Shown: one piece after another, positions 25,324-38,472 of the stretch | Layout of the letters: every line of letters starts with the position of its first letter | Position numbering within the stretch: position 1 is the first letter of the stretch | DNA from: Delphinus delphis | Lineage: Eukaryota; Chordata; Mammalia; Artiodactyla; Delphinidae | Assembly (NCBI RefSeq): GCF_949987515.2 | Contig: NC_082698.1 | Span: 33,632,070-33,696,069, forward strand | Direction: 5' to 3' | Length of the DNA: 64,000 nucleotides | Position numbers and translations under genes: made by a program | Notes under the pieces: model-generated | What the model was told of the DNA's origin: nothing | What the model saw: only the letters and a program-made list of their open reading frames with translations | The model's database searches: none

Positions 25324-25758
25324 GGATTCCCCTGGTGGTCCAGTGGTAAGAATCTGCCTTCCAATGCAGGGGATGTGGGTTCGATCCCTGATTGGGGAAC
25401 TAAGATCCCACATGCCACAGGGCAACTAAGCCGGCACGCTCTCAAGCCTGCGTGCCACAACTAGAGAGCCAGCATGCAGCAACTACTGAGCCCGCATGCC
25501 ACAACTAGAGAGCCCACGTGCTGCAACTACTGAGCCCACATGCTCTGGAGCCCGTACACCACAACTGGAGAGGCCCCATGCCGCAACTAGAGAGCCCTCG
25601 TGCTGCAACTACTGAGCCTGCGTGCCACAACTAGACAGAAGCCTGCATGCCGCAACGAAAGATCCTGCATGCCACAACGAAGATCCCGTGTGCCGCAACT
25701 AAGGCCAGACACAGCCAAATAAATAAATAAATAAATAAAAATAAATTTTTTTTAAAAA
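25324..25758 (+). mobile_element. Long CHR-type SINE with expanded body, plus strand
   Basis: Head 'GATTCCCCTGGTGGTCCAGT', about ten degenerate 'GCCGCAACTA' / 'GCCACAACTAGAGAGCC' units, AAATAAATAAATA tail. Duplication AGAAAAGACCCTCCTCA (25307-25323) and AGAAAAGACCTTCCTCA (25759-25775). The body is longer than the ~350-nt long SINEs elsewhere in the window, suggesting internal repeat expansion. Confidence 0.92.
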
Positions 25759-25775
25759 AGAAAAGACCTTCCTCA

Positions 25776-27110
25776 ATTCTTCAATTATTAAGTATAACTT
25801 GAAAAGCCAGTATTTATTAATTCAGTATGAGATTTACCTAATAATCAGCCTGTCAGTATTCAGTGAAATGAAAATACTGCAGGATTTCTGAATAAGTAAG
25901 AAGAACTGGTTCGTTTTCCTTAACTTTATTTCAAAGTAGTAGGATGAGAGAGATATATTTACAAGAGTTTATGCACTCATCACTGTTGCTTTTTTATGCT
26001 TCTATTATTTGAATGTTGTCTATTACTCCTTGATTCTCTGCAGAGTTCCTTGGAAACACATCAAATACTCAGTCTACAACTGAATCTACAGTTGTACTCA
26101 AAGTGCCAACTCAAGAACAGTTTGTATGGTTTTTAAAAAAGAGGTAAGGAGCTTGCACCAGAATATAAATCAATGCTGATACTGATATCAAGAAAGTCTT
26201 GTTACCAAAAAAAAAAAAAAAAAAGCCAACTGAGCTAAATTTTGTACTTAGTGACATAGTTGATTTACATTCTGACAAAAGTTTCTTTTCATTATGGATC
26301 CATAACAAACGATTTGTAGACCTGTGATCTCTGGACCATATTTTGAGTAGCAATGCTTTAAGTCATTAAGGATAGCAAAGCTCCCTCAAGTTACTTAGAC
26401 ATAGGCCCCAGATATTAAGGCAGCCTTTAAGAAAACTTCCTAAGTTTTCTTACAGAGAGATCAGTATTACAGGTACATTAGTTACAAAATTTATGAAAGC
26501 AAAAAAACCCCAAATTATTTTGGTATTATAGTATAAGCCATACAAACTAATAAAGATGTAAGGCAATAAAATAATTTACTAAGGAGCTTGTGGTATCTTC
26601 TCCTTAGGTTTAAGAATAAAATAGACAACTATTATTCTAGGATGGAAAGACTCCTGTGATAAAGCCAACAATTTAGCATTTGCCAAAGCATTTTTTATGA
26701 AGCTCTAGATCTAAAAGATTCTCTAAGGGGAAAAAAGATTTACGTGTCAAATATGTTGGGAAAATGCTGCATAATCACCTTCCTTTTGGAAACGTATGGT
26801 GTAAATTTGCTCTGAGATAGGCTTTTAGTGGAAAAATCTGTTTTACTTCACTCAGCATTTTCTAAACATTTTTGACCACAGAACTTTTTAAGTAACATCT
26901 ATTATCACACTTCGGAAAATGCTGGTCTATAGTTCACAAAATAGTTATTCCAACCATAAAAATCCCATAAATATAAGCATGAAAAACAAATGCAATCAAT
27001 TCTTTATTATCTGTGATCAAGGAGGAAGGACAAGTTTAAAACTTTGATACTGAAAACCACAAAGACATTGAGTTTTAAGATAATTCAGTTTTAACCTTAT
27101 TTTAAAAAGA
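25776..27110. other. Intron 12 stretch, unique
   Basis: No recognised repeat or gene. A-run of about 19 nt at 26206-26224. Confidence 0.4.
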
Positions 27111-27440
27111 AAAACAAAATGCAAAGAAGTAAAGTGATTTGCTCACAGTCACAGTACACCTGAAATTAGGAAGAAAATAAGTACACACAGCTCTCAAACT
27201 AGTATGTGTTTTCATATACAGTATCACATTTAAAACTCAAAACAATTCTGAAAACTAGTAATTAACAAACTCATTTTCACAAATGAGGATCTAAAGTTTA
27301 GAAAAGTTGTAGACATACAATTAGTCAATAGCAAAGGTTGAATATAAACTCCGGGTCTTTGTGATTCCACAGCTCATGTTCATTATCCTCAGGCAGAACT
27401 TTAATCTTCTAATTTCTAGTTCAGGGTTCTTTCCACTACA
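27110..27440 (-). repeat. MIR-like fragments
   Basis: 'GATTTGCTCACAGTCACAGT' and 'ACAAATGAGGATCTAAAGTT' ... 'ATACAATTAGTCAATAGC' fit reverse-complement MIR, degraded and possibly two copies. Confidence 0.5.
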
Positions 27441-27724
27441 CCGTGTATTTTTTTTTAACTGCAAAAATATTGTATCTACTCTAACAGAATGACCAATATT
27501 TTAAAAGATGGTAATATTCCCTGAGCTCTGTCCAAGCTTCATAATCAGGAAGGAGGTGGTATTAAAAGTCCTGAGTAATAGGAGAATATCAATACGTAAG
27601 TAAACATTTTATTACTACTAATTTACTACCATTAAGCCACAATAAAATAAATGAGTGTGGTCTATGTTTTGAATAGCTTTAAGTGCTCAAATAGCCATTA
27701 ACTGAATATTAGATTATCACCCAC

Positions 27725-27796
27725 CTGCAAAGTATCTGCAAATATTACAATGAGATTCTTCAGTTCCAGAACAAGATCAGGATCAGTGCAATAAGA
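27725..27796 (-). CDS. EXOC6: EXOC6 coding exon 12
   Basis: 72 nt, phase 0 at both ends, 24 codons (about residues 380-403): SYCTDPDLVLELKNLIVIF followed by ADTLQ. Acceptor TTCTCGCAG|TCT, donor CAG|GTGGGT. Found by protein match and splice sites. Confidence 0.95.
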
Positions 27797-27800
27797 CTGC

Positions 27801-29289
27801 GAGAATGAAGGGTAAGTGGGGGTGGAAACACAAACAAACAAACACACACCAGAGTCATTTGGTTAAAAACTAAGAAATAAAACTTAAAAATTTCTCCCTT
27901 AATTTGCCTGATTTACAATAAATTTGAAGTCTTAGTTATTAGATCCACAGCTGGCTTCCTCTATTCATGAAAAATTTCATAGGGAAAGATCATAACATGA
28001 CATAACTAAAGTATCTGTATTATATGAAAAGAAATTTTTCTGAAATTTGTACACACTAAACTTTGGTCAAAGCAATGATGCTTATATTTCTAAAAGTCTT
28101 TAGATTTTAAGGAACTAGTTATTTCAAATTGAAAAAATGGTTTATATATAGACCATATATTTCTACTTTTCAATTATTTATTCTATTATAAAAGAGATAC
28201 AATCAATATATTTCTCCAGTATAAGAAATGACAATTTAAGTATTTTCTTAGTAATGCACCAAAGAAAAATAATTAATTTCAAAGGGATAGTGAAATTCAT
28301 TCTTGTTCCCTTAATAGCATGTCATAAGATTTTAAATGTGATATGTTGCATTTAATATATTATGATCTCATACGTGATGCCATGGAATTAATAGGAAGCA
28401 CACTATCATATTACATATTCATAGATGGCCTGAATATAAACCATGATAAAATGTGTTGTTCTTTATTATAATATGTTAGAAAAAGTTGTAGTTCATTGGA
28501 CAAATACTGTATCCAGAATCTATGTCCCTGATAAATAAAAATATAATGTATTTATAATCTAAATATCACTTAAACTAATAATCTTCCTGCAAAATACTTT
28601 CAATCTCTATTCTCAATAATAAAATTTTAAATAATAGATTATAAAACTTTAAGTTTGGGGAAATTTCACTGAAGGTAAACTCCCAAAATTGTCTTAAGAA
28701 AAAGTCCACACTAAAAAATTATTAATTTCAATAGTCTTTATAACACATATTTTTATTTCCACAAAAGTCATGTTATAAAAATATTTTATCATTTTACCTT
28801 CATTCATAAAACTAATTCTCATTACTTAAAGGGTCATTATTCTAAATGAGTTCAAATTCTGAGAACTGCATATTTTTAAGAAATTTATAACTGTATTACT
28901 GCAAACAAATTATAAACATCGAAGAACAAGTTCTACTGAGTTTTAATGGTGGAGTTTACTTTGAAAACAAAGAATCTGGACTGATAATTAAAAACCCTTT
29001 CTTCATGGTGCTTTTCAGTGATCTAATGAAGAGGTCAGTTGAGACTAATGAGACCAGCTTAATTCTTCATCTTCTATAATGCTGGACTAAAAGTGTCTTC
29101 AGAAGCCCCACTCAGTTGCAATATTACCAGACAAACAAAGGCCTGTCATTACTACTTCCAAATCTGAGCAATTACCAAAAAAAAAAATGCAGAACTGATG
29201 GAGGTATAGTTTCCTTCTGACATTATGCATTTCAGAAGTTCTAGAAGTAACTGAATTAAAAATTTAGTAACATAAATTGTCTGACTTAC
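27801..29289. other. Intron 11, unique
   Basis: Very AT-rich intron between exons 12 and 11 with no recognised repeat or RNA gene. Confidence 0.45.
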
Positions 29290-29410
29290 TGAATGAGCTC
29301 TAAGGACAGCAATTATCTTTGAGAGGGCCATGTTCCAAAGTTCATCAGTGTATGCCCTGGTTACTAATCCTTGGGTCACATGTAAAATGTGATCTTCCAC
29401 CACAAAGAAC
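29290..29410 (-). CDS. EXOC6: EXOC6 coding exon 11
   Basis: 121 nt. G completes Gly339, then 40 codons (about residues 340-379) starting FFVVEDHILHVTQGLVTRAY and ending VLRAHS. Acceptor CTGTTCTTAG|G, donor TCA|GTAAGT. The segment FFVVEDHILHVTQGLV is highly conserved across Sec15 proteins and helps identify the gene. Confidence 0.97.
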
Positions 29411-29532
29411 CTAAGAACAGTAATTACCAAAATAACATGAGTTAAAAAAAATTAAAACCTAAATAGGAGATCATTAGTTCTGACACATAACACAATATCA
29501 AAATAATACTTATTGCCATATTAGATACATAC

Positions 29533-29579
29533 CCTACAATTTGAGTGAAATATCTTCTATAGCCATCAACTGTTTCATG
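29533..29579 (-). CDS. EXOC6: EXOC6 coding exon 10
   Basis: 47 nt: 15 codons (HETVDGYRRYFTQIV, about residues 324-338) plus GG of the next Gly codon. Acceptor CATTTAAAG|CAT, donor GTAGG|GTATGT. Separated from exon 11 by only 122 nt. Phase 2 is completed by the first G of exon 11. Confidence 0.95.
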
Positions 29580-29654
29580 CTTTAAATGAAAAATAAAAAT
29601 CAATTTAAAACAATAAATATCAGTAACATAAAAGTAAGTTCCAAATCAGTGCAA

Positions 29655-30060
29655 CATTTATTAACAAATATTTATTGAGAGTCTACTATATGCTGCATAC
29701 ATTTATAAGGCACCAAGGATACACTGGTAAATAACAAAAAGTCCTTACCCCTCATGGAACTTGCATTCAAAAGGAAATGAACAATAAACAAATTAAAAAG
29801 TCAGTATGATTTCAGAACCTCCTTCTCAGCAGGCTAGTTCAAGCTACCATCATCTCTCACTTGGACAATTACATCATTCTCCTACCTAGTCTTCCAAGCT
29901 TTCAGGCTTGATCCCTACAGTCTGTTCTCCAGACAGCTGCCAGAATGATAGTTTTCAAACAGTAATCAAATAATTATATCATTTGCTAAAAACCCTCCAA
30001 TGACTTTTCATGTGATTCATAATAAAAGTCAAATTCCTTTAAAATGGTCTACGATTTCCT
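29655..30060. repeat. Two L2 fragments in opposite orientation
   Basis: 29655-29800 looks like an L2 3' end on the minus strand ('TATTTATTGAGAGTCTACTA', 'CTTACCCCTCATGGAACTTG'). 29816-30060 looks like L2 ORF2 on the plus strand ('AAGCTACCATCATCTCTCAC', 'CCTACAGTCTGTTCTCCAGA'). They abut head to head in intron 9. Confidence 0.6.
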
Positions 30061-30387
30061 ACTGTTTATAATTTTAACAAAAGGTATACAGGAAAATATT
30101 TGATCATTTGAATTTCATAAAAGTTTATTACATGAAATATAACAATTAAGTTCAAATATTATATTTTATATATTTCATAAAAGTGATCAAAAATTTCAAA
30201 CATCTGGATTTTTTCAGAGAGGGGACTGTTATTACTATTTGGCTTAAAAATACTATGATCAGAGAATACAGTCTCCATGACACAAATGTTTGATATTTCT
30301 TGATACCTGCTTTATAACACAGTATATCACATTTTATGTTCCATGTGTACTTAAAAAAATGTTTCTACAGGTGTTGAAACAGAATTC

Positions 30388-30506
30388 CTTTTTTTTTGGC
30401 TGCACTGTGTGGCTTTTGGGATCTCAGTTCCCCGACCAGGGACTGAACCTGGGCCCATGGCAGTGAAAGCACTGAGTCTTAACCACTGGACCCTCAAGGA
30501 ATTCCC
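30388..30506 (-). mobile_element. Short CHR-type SINE, minus strand
   Basis: 'GGCTGCACTGTGTGGCTTTT', 'CCCGACCAGGGACTGAACCT', 'GCACTGAGTCTTAACCACTG', 'AAGGAATTCC'. Perfect duplication AAACAGAATTC at 30377-30387 and 30507-30517. Confidence 0.9.
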
Positions 30507-30888
30507 AAACAGAATTCTATACAGTTTATTAGATAAGCCTATTAAGCATGTTCTATATTCTTACTAATATTCTGTCTACTGGCTGATAAGATACTGAAGT
30601 ATCCACTATGCTTATGGATGTTTTTGTTTATCCGTTAAGCTGTGGCAATTTTGCTTTAAATATTTTGAGTCAATGTTATCAAGTACTTATAGATTTAAAT
30701 CACCATTTTTATCAACTCTAAGACATAATTTTTTTTATCATTCTAGCTTTTTAAAATTATATTTAAGTAGAGAAGCAAGAAGAACAGAAGCAAGAAGAAG
30801 GACAGAAGCAAGGAGACAGCAGAAGCAAGAAGAACTACAATCCTGCAGCCTGTGGAACAAAAACCACATTCGCAGAAAGACAGACAAG

Positions 30889-31770
30889 ATGAAAAGGCAG
30901 AGGGCTATGTACCAGATGAAGGAACAAGATAAAACCCCAGAAAAACAACTAAATGAAGTGGAGATAGGCAACCTTCCAGAAAAAGAATTCAGAATAATGA
31001 TAGTTAAGATGATCCAGGACCTCGGAAAAAGAATGGAGACAAAGATCGAGAAGATGCAAAAAATGTTTAACAAAGACCCAGAAGAATTAAAGAACAAACA
31101 AACAGAGATGAACAATACAATAACTGAAATGAAAAATACACTAGAAGGAATCAATAGCAGAATAACTGAGGCAGAAGAACGGATAAGTGACCTGGAAGAC
31201 AGAATGGTGGAATTTGCTGCTGTGGAACAGAATAAAGAAAAATGAATGAAAAGAAATGAAGACAGCCTAAGAGACCTCTGGGACAACATTAAACACAACA
31301 ACATTCACATTATAGGGGTCCCAGAAGAAGAAGAGAAAAAGAAAGAACCCGAGAAAATATTTGAAGAGATTATAGTCGAAAACTTCCCTAACATGGGAAA
31401 GGAAATAGCCACCCAGGTCCAGGAAGCGCAGACAGTCCTATACAGAATAAACCCAAGGAGAAACACGCTGAGACACATAGTAATCAAACTGGCAAAAATT
31501 AAAGACAAAGAACAATTATTGAAAGCATCAAGAGAAAAACAACAAATAACATACAAGGGAACTCCCATACAGTTAACAGTTGATTTCTCAGCAGAAACTC
31601 TACAAGCCAGAAGGGAGTGGCATGATATACTTAAAGTGATGAAAGGGAAGAACCTACAACAAGATTACCTCTACCTGGCAAGGATCTCATTCAGATTTGA
31701 TGGAGAAATCAAAAGCTTTACAGACAACCAAAAGCTAAGAGAATTCAGCACCACCAAACCAGCTCTATAA
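30889..31770 (+). pseudogene. L1 ORF1 protein (RNA-binding), one internal stop
   Basis: The ATG at 30889 opens MKRQRAMYQMKEQDKTPEKQ. A coiled coil spans roughly residues 50-115 (heptads in EMNNTITEMKNTLEGI). After a TGA at 31243-31245, the same frame continues with the RRM-like part (NNIHIIGVPEEEEKKKEPE) and the C-terminal nucleic-acid-binding part (ARREWHDILKVMKGKNLQQD), ending at TAA 31768-31770. ORF1p coats L1 RNA in cis. The stop after about 118 codons abolishes the product unless read through. Confidence 0.9.
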
Positions 31771-31852
31771 CAAATGCTAAAGGAACTTCTCTAAGTGGGA
31801 AACACAAGAGAAGAAAAGGACCTACAAAAACAAACCCAAAACAATTAAGAAA

Positions 31853-34800
31853 ATGGTACTAGGAACATACATATCAATAATTACCCTAAACATGAATGGA
31901 TTAAATGCTCCAACCAAAAGACACAGGCTTGCTGAATGGATACAAAAACAAGACCCATATATAGGCTGTCTACAAGAGACCCACTTCAGACCTAGGGACA
32001 CATACAGACTGAAAGTGAGGGAATGGAAAAAGATATTCCATGCAAATGGAAATCAAAAGAAAGCTGGAGTAGCAATACTCATATCAGATAAAATAGACTT
32101 TAAAATAAAGAATGTTACAAGAGACAAGGAAGGACACTACATAATGATCAAGGGATCAGTCCAAGAAGAAGAGATAACAATTATAAATATATATGCACCC
32201 AACACAGGAGCACCTCAATACATAAGGCACCTGCTAACAGCTATAAAACAGGAAATTGACAGTAACACAATAATAGTGGGGGACTTTAACACCTCACTTA
32301 CACCAATGGACAGCTCATCCAAAATGAAAATAAATAAGGAAACAGAAGCTTTAAATGACACAATAGACCAGATTGATTTAATTGATATTTATAGGACATT
32401 CCATCCAAAAACAGCAGATTATACTTTCTTCTCAAGTACACACAGAATATTCTCCAGGATAGATCACATCTTGGGTCACAAATCAAGCCTCAGTAAATTT
32501 AAGAAAACTGAAATCATACTAAGCATCTTTTCTGACCACAACGCTATGAGATTAGAAATCAATTACAGGGAAAAAAAAACGTAAAAAACACGAACACATG
32601 GAGGCTAAACAATACGTTACTAAATAACCAAGAGATCACTGAAGAAATCAAAGAGGAAATCAAAAAATACCTAAAGACAAATGACAATGAAAAGACGATG
32701 ATCCAAAACCTATGGGATGCAGCAAAAGCAGTTCTAAGAGGGAAGTTGATAGCTATACAAGCCTACCTCAAGAAACAAGAAAAAGCTCAAATAAACAATC
32801 TAACCTTACACCTAAAGGAACTAGAGAAAGAAGAACAAACAAAACCCAAAGTTAGCAGAAGGAAAGAAATCATAAAGATCAGAGCAGAAATAAATGCAAT
32901 AGAAACAAAGAAAACAATAGTAAAGATCAATAAAACTAAAAGCTGGTTCTTTGAGAAGATAAACCAAACTGATAACCCATCAGCCAGACTCATCAAGAAA
33001 AAGAGGGAGAGGACTCAAATCAATAAAATTAGAAATGAAAAAGAAGAAGTTACAACAGACACCACAGAAATACAAAGCATCCTAAGAGACTACTACAAGC
33101 AACTCTATGCCAATAAAATGGACAACCTGGAAGAAATGGACAAATTCTTAGAAAGGTATAACTTTCCAAGACTGAACCAGGAAGAAATAGAAAATATAAA
33201 CAGACCAACACAAGTAATGAAATTGAAACTGTGATTAAAAATCTTCCAACTGGGCTTCCCTGGTGGCGCAGGGGTTGAGAGTTCACCTGCCGATGCACGG
33301 GACACGGGTTCGTGCCCCAGTCCAGGGGGATCCCACATGCCGTGGAGTGGCTGGGCCCGTGAGCCATGCCGCTGAGCCTGCGCGTCCGGAGCCTGTGCTC
33401 TGCAACAGGAGAGGCCACAACAGTGAGAGGCCCGCATACCGCAAAAAAAAAAAAAAAAAAAATCTTCTAACAAACAGAAGTCCAGGACCAGATGGCTTCA
33501 CAGGTGAATTCTATCAAACATTTAGAGAATAGCTAACACCCATCCTTCTCAAACTCTTCCAAAAATTGCAGATGAAGGAACACTCCCAAATTCATTCCAT
33601 GAGGCCACCATCACCCTGATACCAAAACTAGACAAAGATACTACAAAAAAAGAAAATTACAGACCAATATCACTGATGAATACAGATGCAAAAATCCTCA
33701 ACAAAATACTAGCAAACAGAATCCAACAACACCTTAAAAGGATCATATACCATGACCAAGTGGGATTTATCCCAGGGATGCAAGGATTCTTCAATATATG
33801 CAAATCAATCAATGTGATACACCATATTAACAAACTGAAGAATAAAAACCATATTATCATCTCAATAGATGCAGAAAAAGCTTTTGACAAAATTCAACAC
33901 CTATTTATGATAAAAACTCTCCAGAAAGTGGTCATAGAGGGAACCTACCTCAACATAATAAAGGCCATATACAACAAACCCACAGCAAACATCATTCTCA
34001 ATGGTGAAAAACTGAAAGCATTTCCTCTAAGATCAGGAACAAGACAAGGATGTCCACTCTCACCACTATTATTCAACATAGTTTTGGAAGTCCTAGCCAC
34101 GGCAATCAGAGAAGAAAAAGAAATAAGAGGAATACAAATTGGAAAAGAAGAAGTAAAACTGTCACTGTTTGCAGATGACATGATACTATACATAGAGAAT
34201 CCTAAAGATGCCACCAGAAAACTACTAGAGCTAATCAATGAATTTAGTAAAGTTGCAGGATACAAAATTAATGCACAGAAATCTCTGGCATTCCTATACA
34301 CTAATGAAGAAAAATCCAAAAGAGAAATTAAGGAAACTCTCCCATTTACCACTGCAACAAAAAGAATAAAATACCTGGGAATAAACCTACCTAGGGAGAC
34401 AAAAGACCTGTATGCAGAAAACTATAAGACACTGATGAAAGAAATTAAAGATGATACCAACAGATGAAGAGATACACCATGTTCTTGGATTGGAAGAATC
34501 AATATTGTGAAAATGACTATACTACCCAAAGCAACCTACAAATTCAATGCAATCCCTATCAAATTACCAATGGCAGTTTTTATAGAACTAGAACTAAAAA
34601 ATCTTAAAATTTGTATGGAGACACAAAAGACCCCAAATAGCCAAAGCAGTGTTGAGGGAAAAAAACGGAGCTGGAGGAATCAGACTCCCTTACTTCAGAC
34701 TATACTACAAAGCTACAGTAATCAAGATAATATGGTAGTGGCACAAAAACAGAAATATAGATCAATGGAACAAGATAGAAAGCCCAGAGATAAACCCACG

Positions 34801-35888
34801 CACCTATGGTCAACTAATCTATGACAAAGGAGGCAAGGATATATACAATGGAGAAAAGACAGTCTCTTCAATAAGTGGTGCTGGGAAAACCTGACAGCTA
34901 CATGTAAAAGAATGAAATTGGAACATTCCTAACACCATACAGAAAAATAAACTCAAAATGGATTAGAGACCTAAATGTAAGTCCAGACACTGTAAAACTC
35001 TTAGAGGAAAACATAGGAAGAACACTCTTTGACATAAATCACAGCAAGATCTCTTTTGATCCACCTCCTAGAGTAATGGAAATAAAAACAAAAATAAACA
35101 AATGGGACCTAATGAAACGTAAAAGCTTTTGCACAGCAAAGGAAACCATAAACAAAACGAAAATACAACCTTCAGAATGGGAGAGAATATTTGCAAACGA
35201 ATCAACGGACAGAGGATTAATCTCCAAAATATATAAGCAGCTCATGCAGCTCAATATTAAAAAAACAAACAACCCAATCCAAATATGGGCAGAAGACCTA
35301 AATAGACATTTCTCCAAAGAAGACATACAGATGGCCAAGAAGCACATGAAAAGCTGCTCAACATCACTAATTATTAGAGAAATGCAAATCAAAAGTACAA
35401 TTAGGTATCACCTCACACCAGTTAGAATGGGCATCATCAGAAATTCTACAAACAACAAATGCTGGACAGGGTGTGGAGGAAAGGGAACCCTCTTGCACTG
35501 CTGGTGGGAAGGTAAATTGATACAGCCACTATGGAGAACAGTATGGAGGTTCCTTAAAAAACTAAAAATGGAATTATCATATGACCCAGCAATCCCACTA
35601 CTGGGCATATACCCAGAGAAAACTGTAATTGAAAAAGACACATGCACCCCAATGTTCATTGCTGCACTACTTACAGTAGCCAGTTCATGGAAGCAACCTA
35701 AATGCCCATCGACAGACAAATGGGTAAAGAAGATGTGGTACATATATACAATGGAATATTACTCAGACATAAAAAGGAACGAAATTGGGTCATTTGTAGA
35801 GACGTGGACGGATCTAAAGACTGTCATACAGAGTGAAGTAAGGCAGAAAAACAAATATTGTATATTAACACATATACGTGGAACCTAG
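31853..35888 (+). pseudogene. L1 ORF2 protein (endonuclease-reverse transcriptase), broken
   Basis: Endonuclease at 31853-32584 ([46 protein letters not shown]). The frame is lost at an A-rich run near 32570-32585. The linker continues at 32698-33234, is cut by a SINE, then the reverse transcriptase runs 33676-34467 with [23 protein letters not shown] and the catalytic FADD near 34168. A TGA follows at 34465-34467, then further shifts; the C-terminal part, including the cysteine-rich HCWW region, is at 35076-35888. Not functional. Confidence 0.92.
33252..33457 (+). mobile_element. CHR-2-like SINE inside L1 ORF2, plus strand
   Basis: Complete SINE with A-tail. Duplication AAAAATCTTCCAAC (33237-33250) and AAAAATCTTCTAAC (33458-33471), both L1-derived, so it postdates the L1. 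Confidence 0.95.
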
Positions 35889-36894
35889 AAAAATGGTACA
35901 GATGAACTGGTTTGCAGGGTAGAAATTAGACACAGATGTAGAGAAAAAATAAAAATTATATTTAAGTATATATTGTTTCTATTCTTTTAGTGGTTACAGA
36001 AATTACATTATGCATACTTAAGTAATCAAACTCTAAAATTAATCAATAATTTTACTCTTTTCTGGACAATTCCAAAACTGCAGAACAGTTTCACTTCATT
36101 AACTTCCATCTCACTCTAATGTTTATGTTATTGTTTCTGTGCATTTCAACTCTATCTTGTTTTAACGTCCATAATATTTTATTAATATTATTTTCTACAG
36201 TCAACACAGATTTGTCCACATATTTATACTTTCCTTGCTATTCATTCATTCTAGCATCTCCTATCTTCCAGTTGGCATCACTTTCCTTTTGACTGCAGTA
36301 TATCCTTTCTTTTTAAGGGTGTCTTGGTAACAAACTCTCCTCTTCTTTGCCTGAAAATGTCTATCTTTGCCCTTGTTCCGCTGAATATAGAATCCCAGGT
36401 AGACAGCTATTTTCCTTCAGCACTGAAAATATTCCACTGTCTTGTTTATTTGAAAATAATCTCTTCTCTCTGGGTATTTCTGAGATCTTCTCTTTATCTT
36501 TGTTTTTAAAGTCAAATTTACTGAGGCATAATTTACATAAAGCAAAATTAAAACGCTTTTTACATACAGAGTCCGATGAGTTTTGATGAACGTAGACATT
36601 TGTGTCACCACAACCAAAATCAAGATATAGAATATTTCCGTCTCATAAAAAGTTCCCTTTATGCCCCTCTATAGTGAATCACTCTGCCCAACCCTGGCCC
36701 GTTGTCACAGATCCCATTCTATCCCATAGTTTTGCCTTTTCAAAAATGTCATGTAACACAAATCGTACTATACATAACTTTGCTGTATCTGAATTTTTTC
36801 ACCTAGAATAGTGTTTCTAAGATTTATCCATGTCACTGCATGTATCAGTTCCTTTTCTACTGCTGAGTAGTATTCCATTATGTCAAGGTACAAC

Positions 36895-37100
36895 TTTTTT
36901 TTTTTTTTGGGGTACGCGGGCCTCTCACTGTTGTGGCCTCTCCCGTTGCGGAGCACAGGCTCCGGACGTGCAGGCTCAGTGGCCATGGCTCACGGGCCTA
37001 GCTGCTCCACGGCATGTGGGATCTTCCCGGACCGGGGCACGAACCCGTGTCCCCTGCATCGGCAGGCGGACTCTCAACCACTGTGCCACCAGGGAAGCCC
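36895..37100 (-). mobile_element. CHR-2-like SINE, minus strand
   Basis: T-run, 'GGGTACGCGGGCCTCTCACT', terminal CCACCAGGGAAGCCC. Imperfect duplication around AGGTACAAC (36886-36894) and AGATACAAC (37102-37110). Confidence 0.9.
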
Positions 37101-38472
37101 GAGATACAACAATCTGTTTATCTATTCACTAGCTCACAGACATTTGAGATGTTTCCAGTTTCTGGCATTTATGAATAAAGCTACTATAAACATTCACATA
37201 TGAGCCACTATGTGGATAAATTTTCATCTCTCACAGGTAAAAACCTAGGGGTAGAAGTGCTGGGTCATATGGCAAGTGTATGCTTAACATTATAACAAAC
37301 TGTCAAACTATTTTCCAAAGTGGCAGTACAATATTTATACCTATCAGAAGTTTATGAGAGTTCTACCTGCTCCAAATCCTCACCAGCACTTGCTATTATC
37401 GATCTTTTTAATTTTAGCCATTCTAGTAGGTATGTAGAGGTGTCTCATTGTGGTTTTAATTTGCATTTCCCTGATGAAAAATGATATTTAACATCTTTTC
37501 ACGTGCTTACTTGCCATCTGTGTATCTTTGGTAAAATGTCTATTTGAATCTTTTTAGTCTGTCTTTAGTTAGTTATACAAGTTCTTTATATATTCTGGAT
37601 ACAAGCCTTTCATTAGACATGAGTTTTGCAAATGTTCTCTCCATCTATGTCTTGTCTTTTCATTTTCTTGATACTGCCTTTTGAAGGGTAGAAGTTTTCC
37701 ATTTTGATGTTCAATCTATCAATTTCTTTCTTTTATGGTTCATGCTTTATGTATCTCACCTAAGAAAATACTGCCTAACCCAAAGTCACAAAAATTTTAA
37801 CCTTTGTTTTTTCTAAAAGTTTTACAATTTTAGCTCTTATATTTGGGTCCATGATCCATTTCTTGAAATGTTGAATGAGGTAAGCATCAACATTCATTTT
37901 TTTGCATATGGATAATTTCATTCTCTTGTAGTAAAAAGACACACTTTGTGCAATTTCAAGTTTTTTAATATTTATTGAGATTTATTTTATTACCCAGAAC
38001 ATGATCTATCTTGGTGAAACTTCCAGGTACACTTGGAAAAGCACGTGTATTCTGCTGTTTTGGGTGAATTATTCAATAAATGTCAATTAGTTCACTTAGC
38101 TCATAATGTTTTTCAGGTCTTCTATTTTCTCTTTATCTTTGGTGTTCTACATTTTCATTTTAAGTTCTCTAAAAGTGTACTTCTTTTTATTTAACCTACT
38201 TGGATTCCTTGGACTTGACTTTAGGTTTCTGTTTCTCATCTGTCTTAGTAAGTTCTCAGGTATTACCTCAAATATTCCTCTGTCCCTCTTATTCTATCCT
38301 CTCTTTCTAAAACTGCAACTAAATATGTTAGACCTCTCTGTATCTCCCCTATCTTTCTTCTGTATTTTTATTCTTTTGTCACTCTATGATGTAGTCTAGC
38401 AATTTCTTCAGATCAACTAAGAGAATTCATCAACCTGTTCACAAAATTTTTCATGTTGGCTAGTATATCTTT

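Larger units (their letters stand above)
30770..35951 (+). mobile_element. Nearly complete L1 retrotransposon, plus strand
   Basis: About 5.2 kb with ORF1, ORF2 and 3' UTR in order, antisense to EXOC6 in intron 9. Bounded by a perfect 17-bp target duplication, AAAATTATATTTAAGTA, at 30753-30769 and 35952-35968. The 5' copy is preceded by TT, giving the L1 endonuclease site TT/AAAA. The 5' UTR is reduced to about 119 nt of purine-rich repeats (AGAAGCAAGAAGAACAGAAG). ORF1 has an internal stop; ORF2 has frameshifts and stops and is split by a SINE at 33252-33457, so it is dead. Its reading frames are better preserved than in the other L1s here. Confidence 0.95.

Noticed and set aside
30738..31304. 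188-codon minus-strand open frame rich in Ser, Leu and Phe
   Set aside because: It is the antisense shadow of L1 ORF1.
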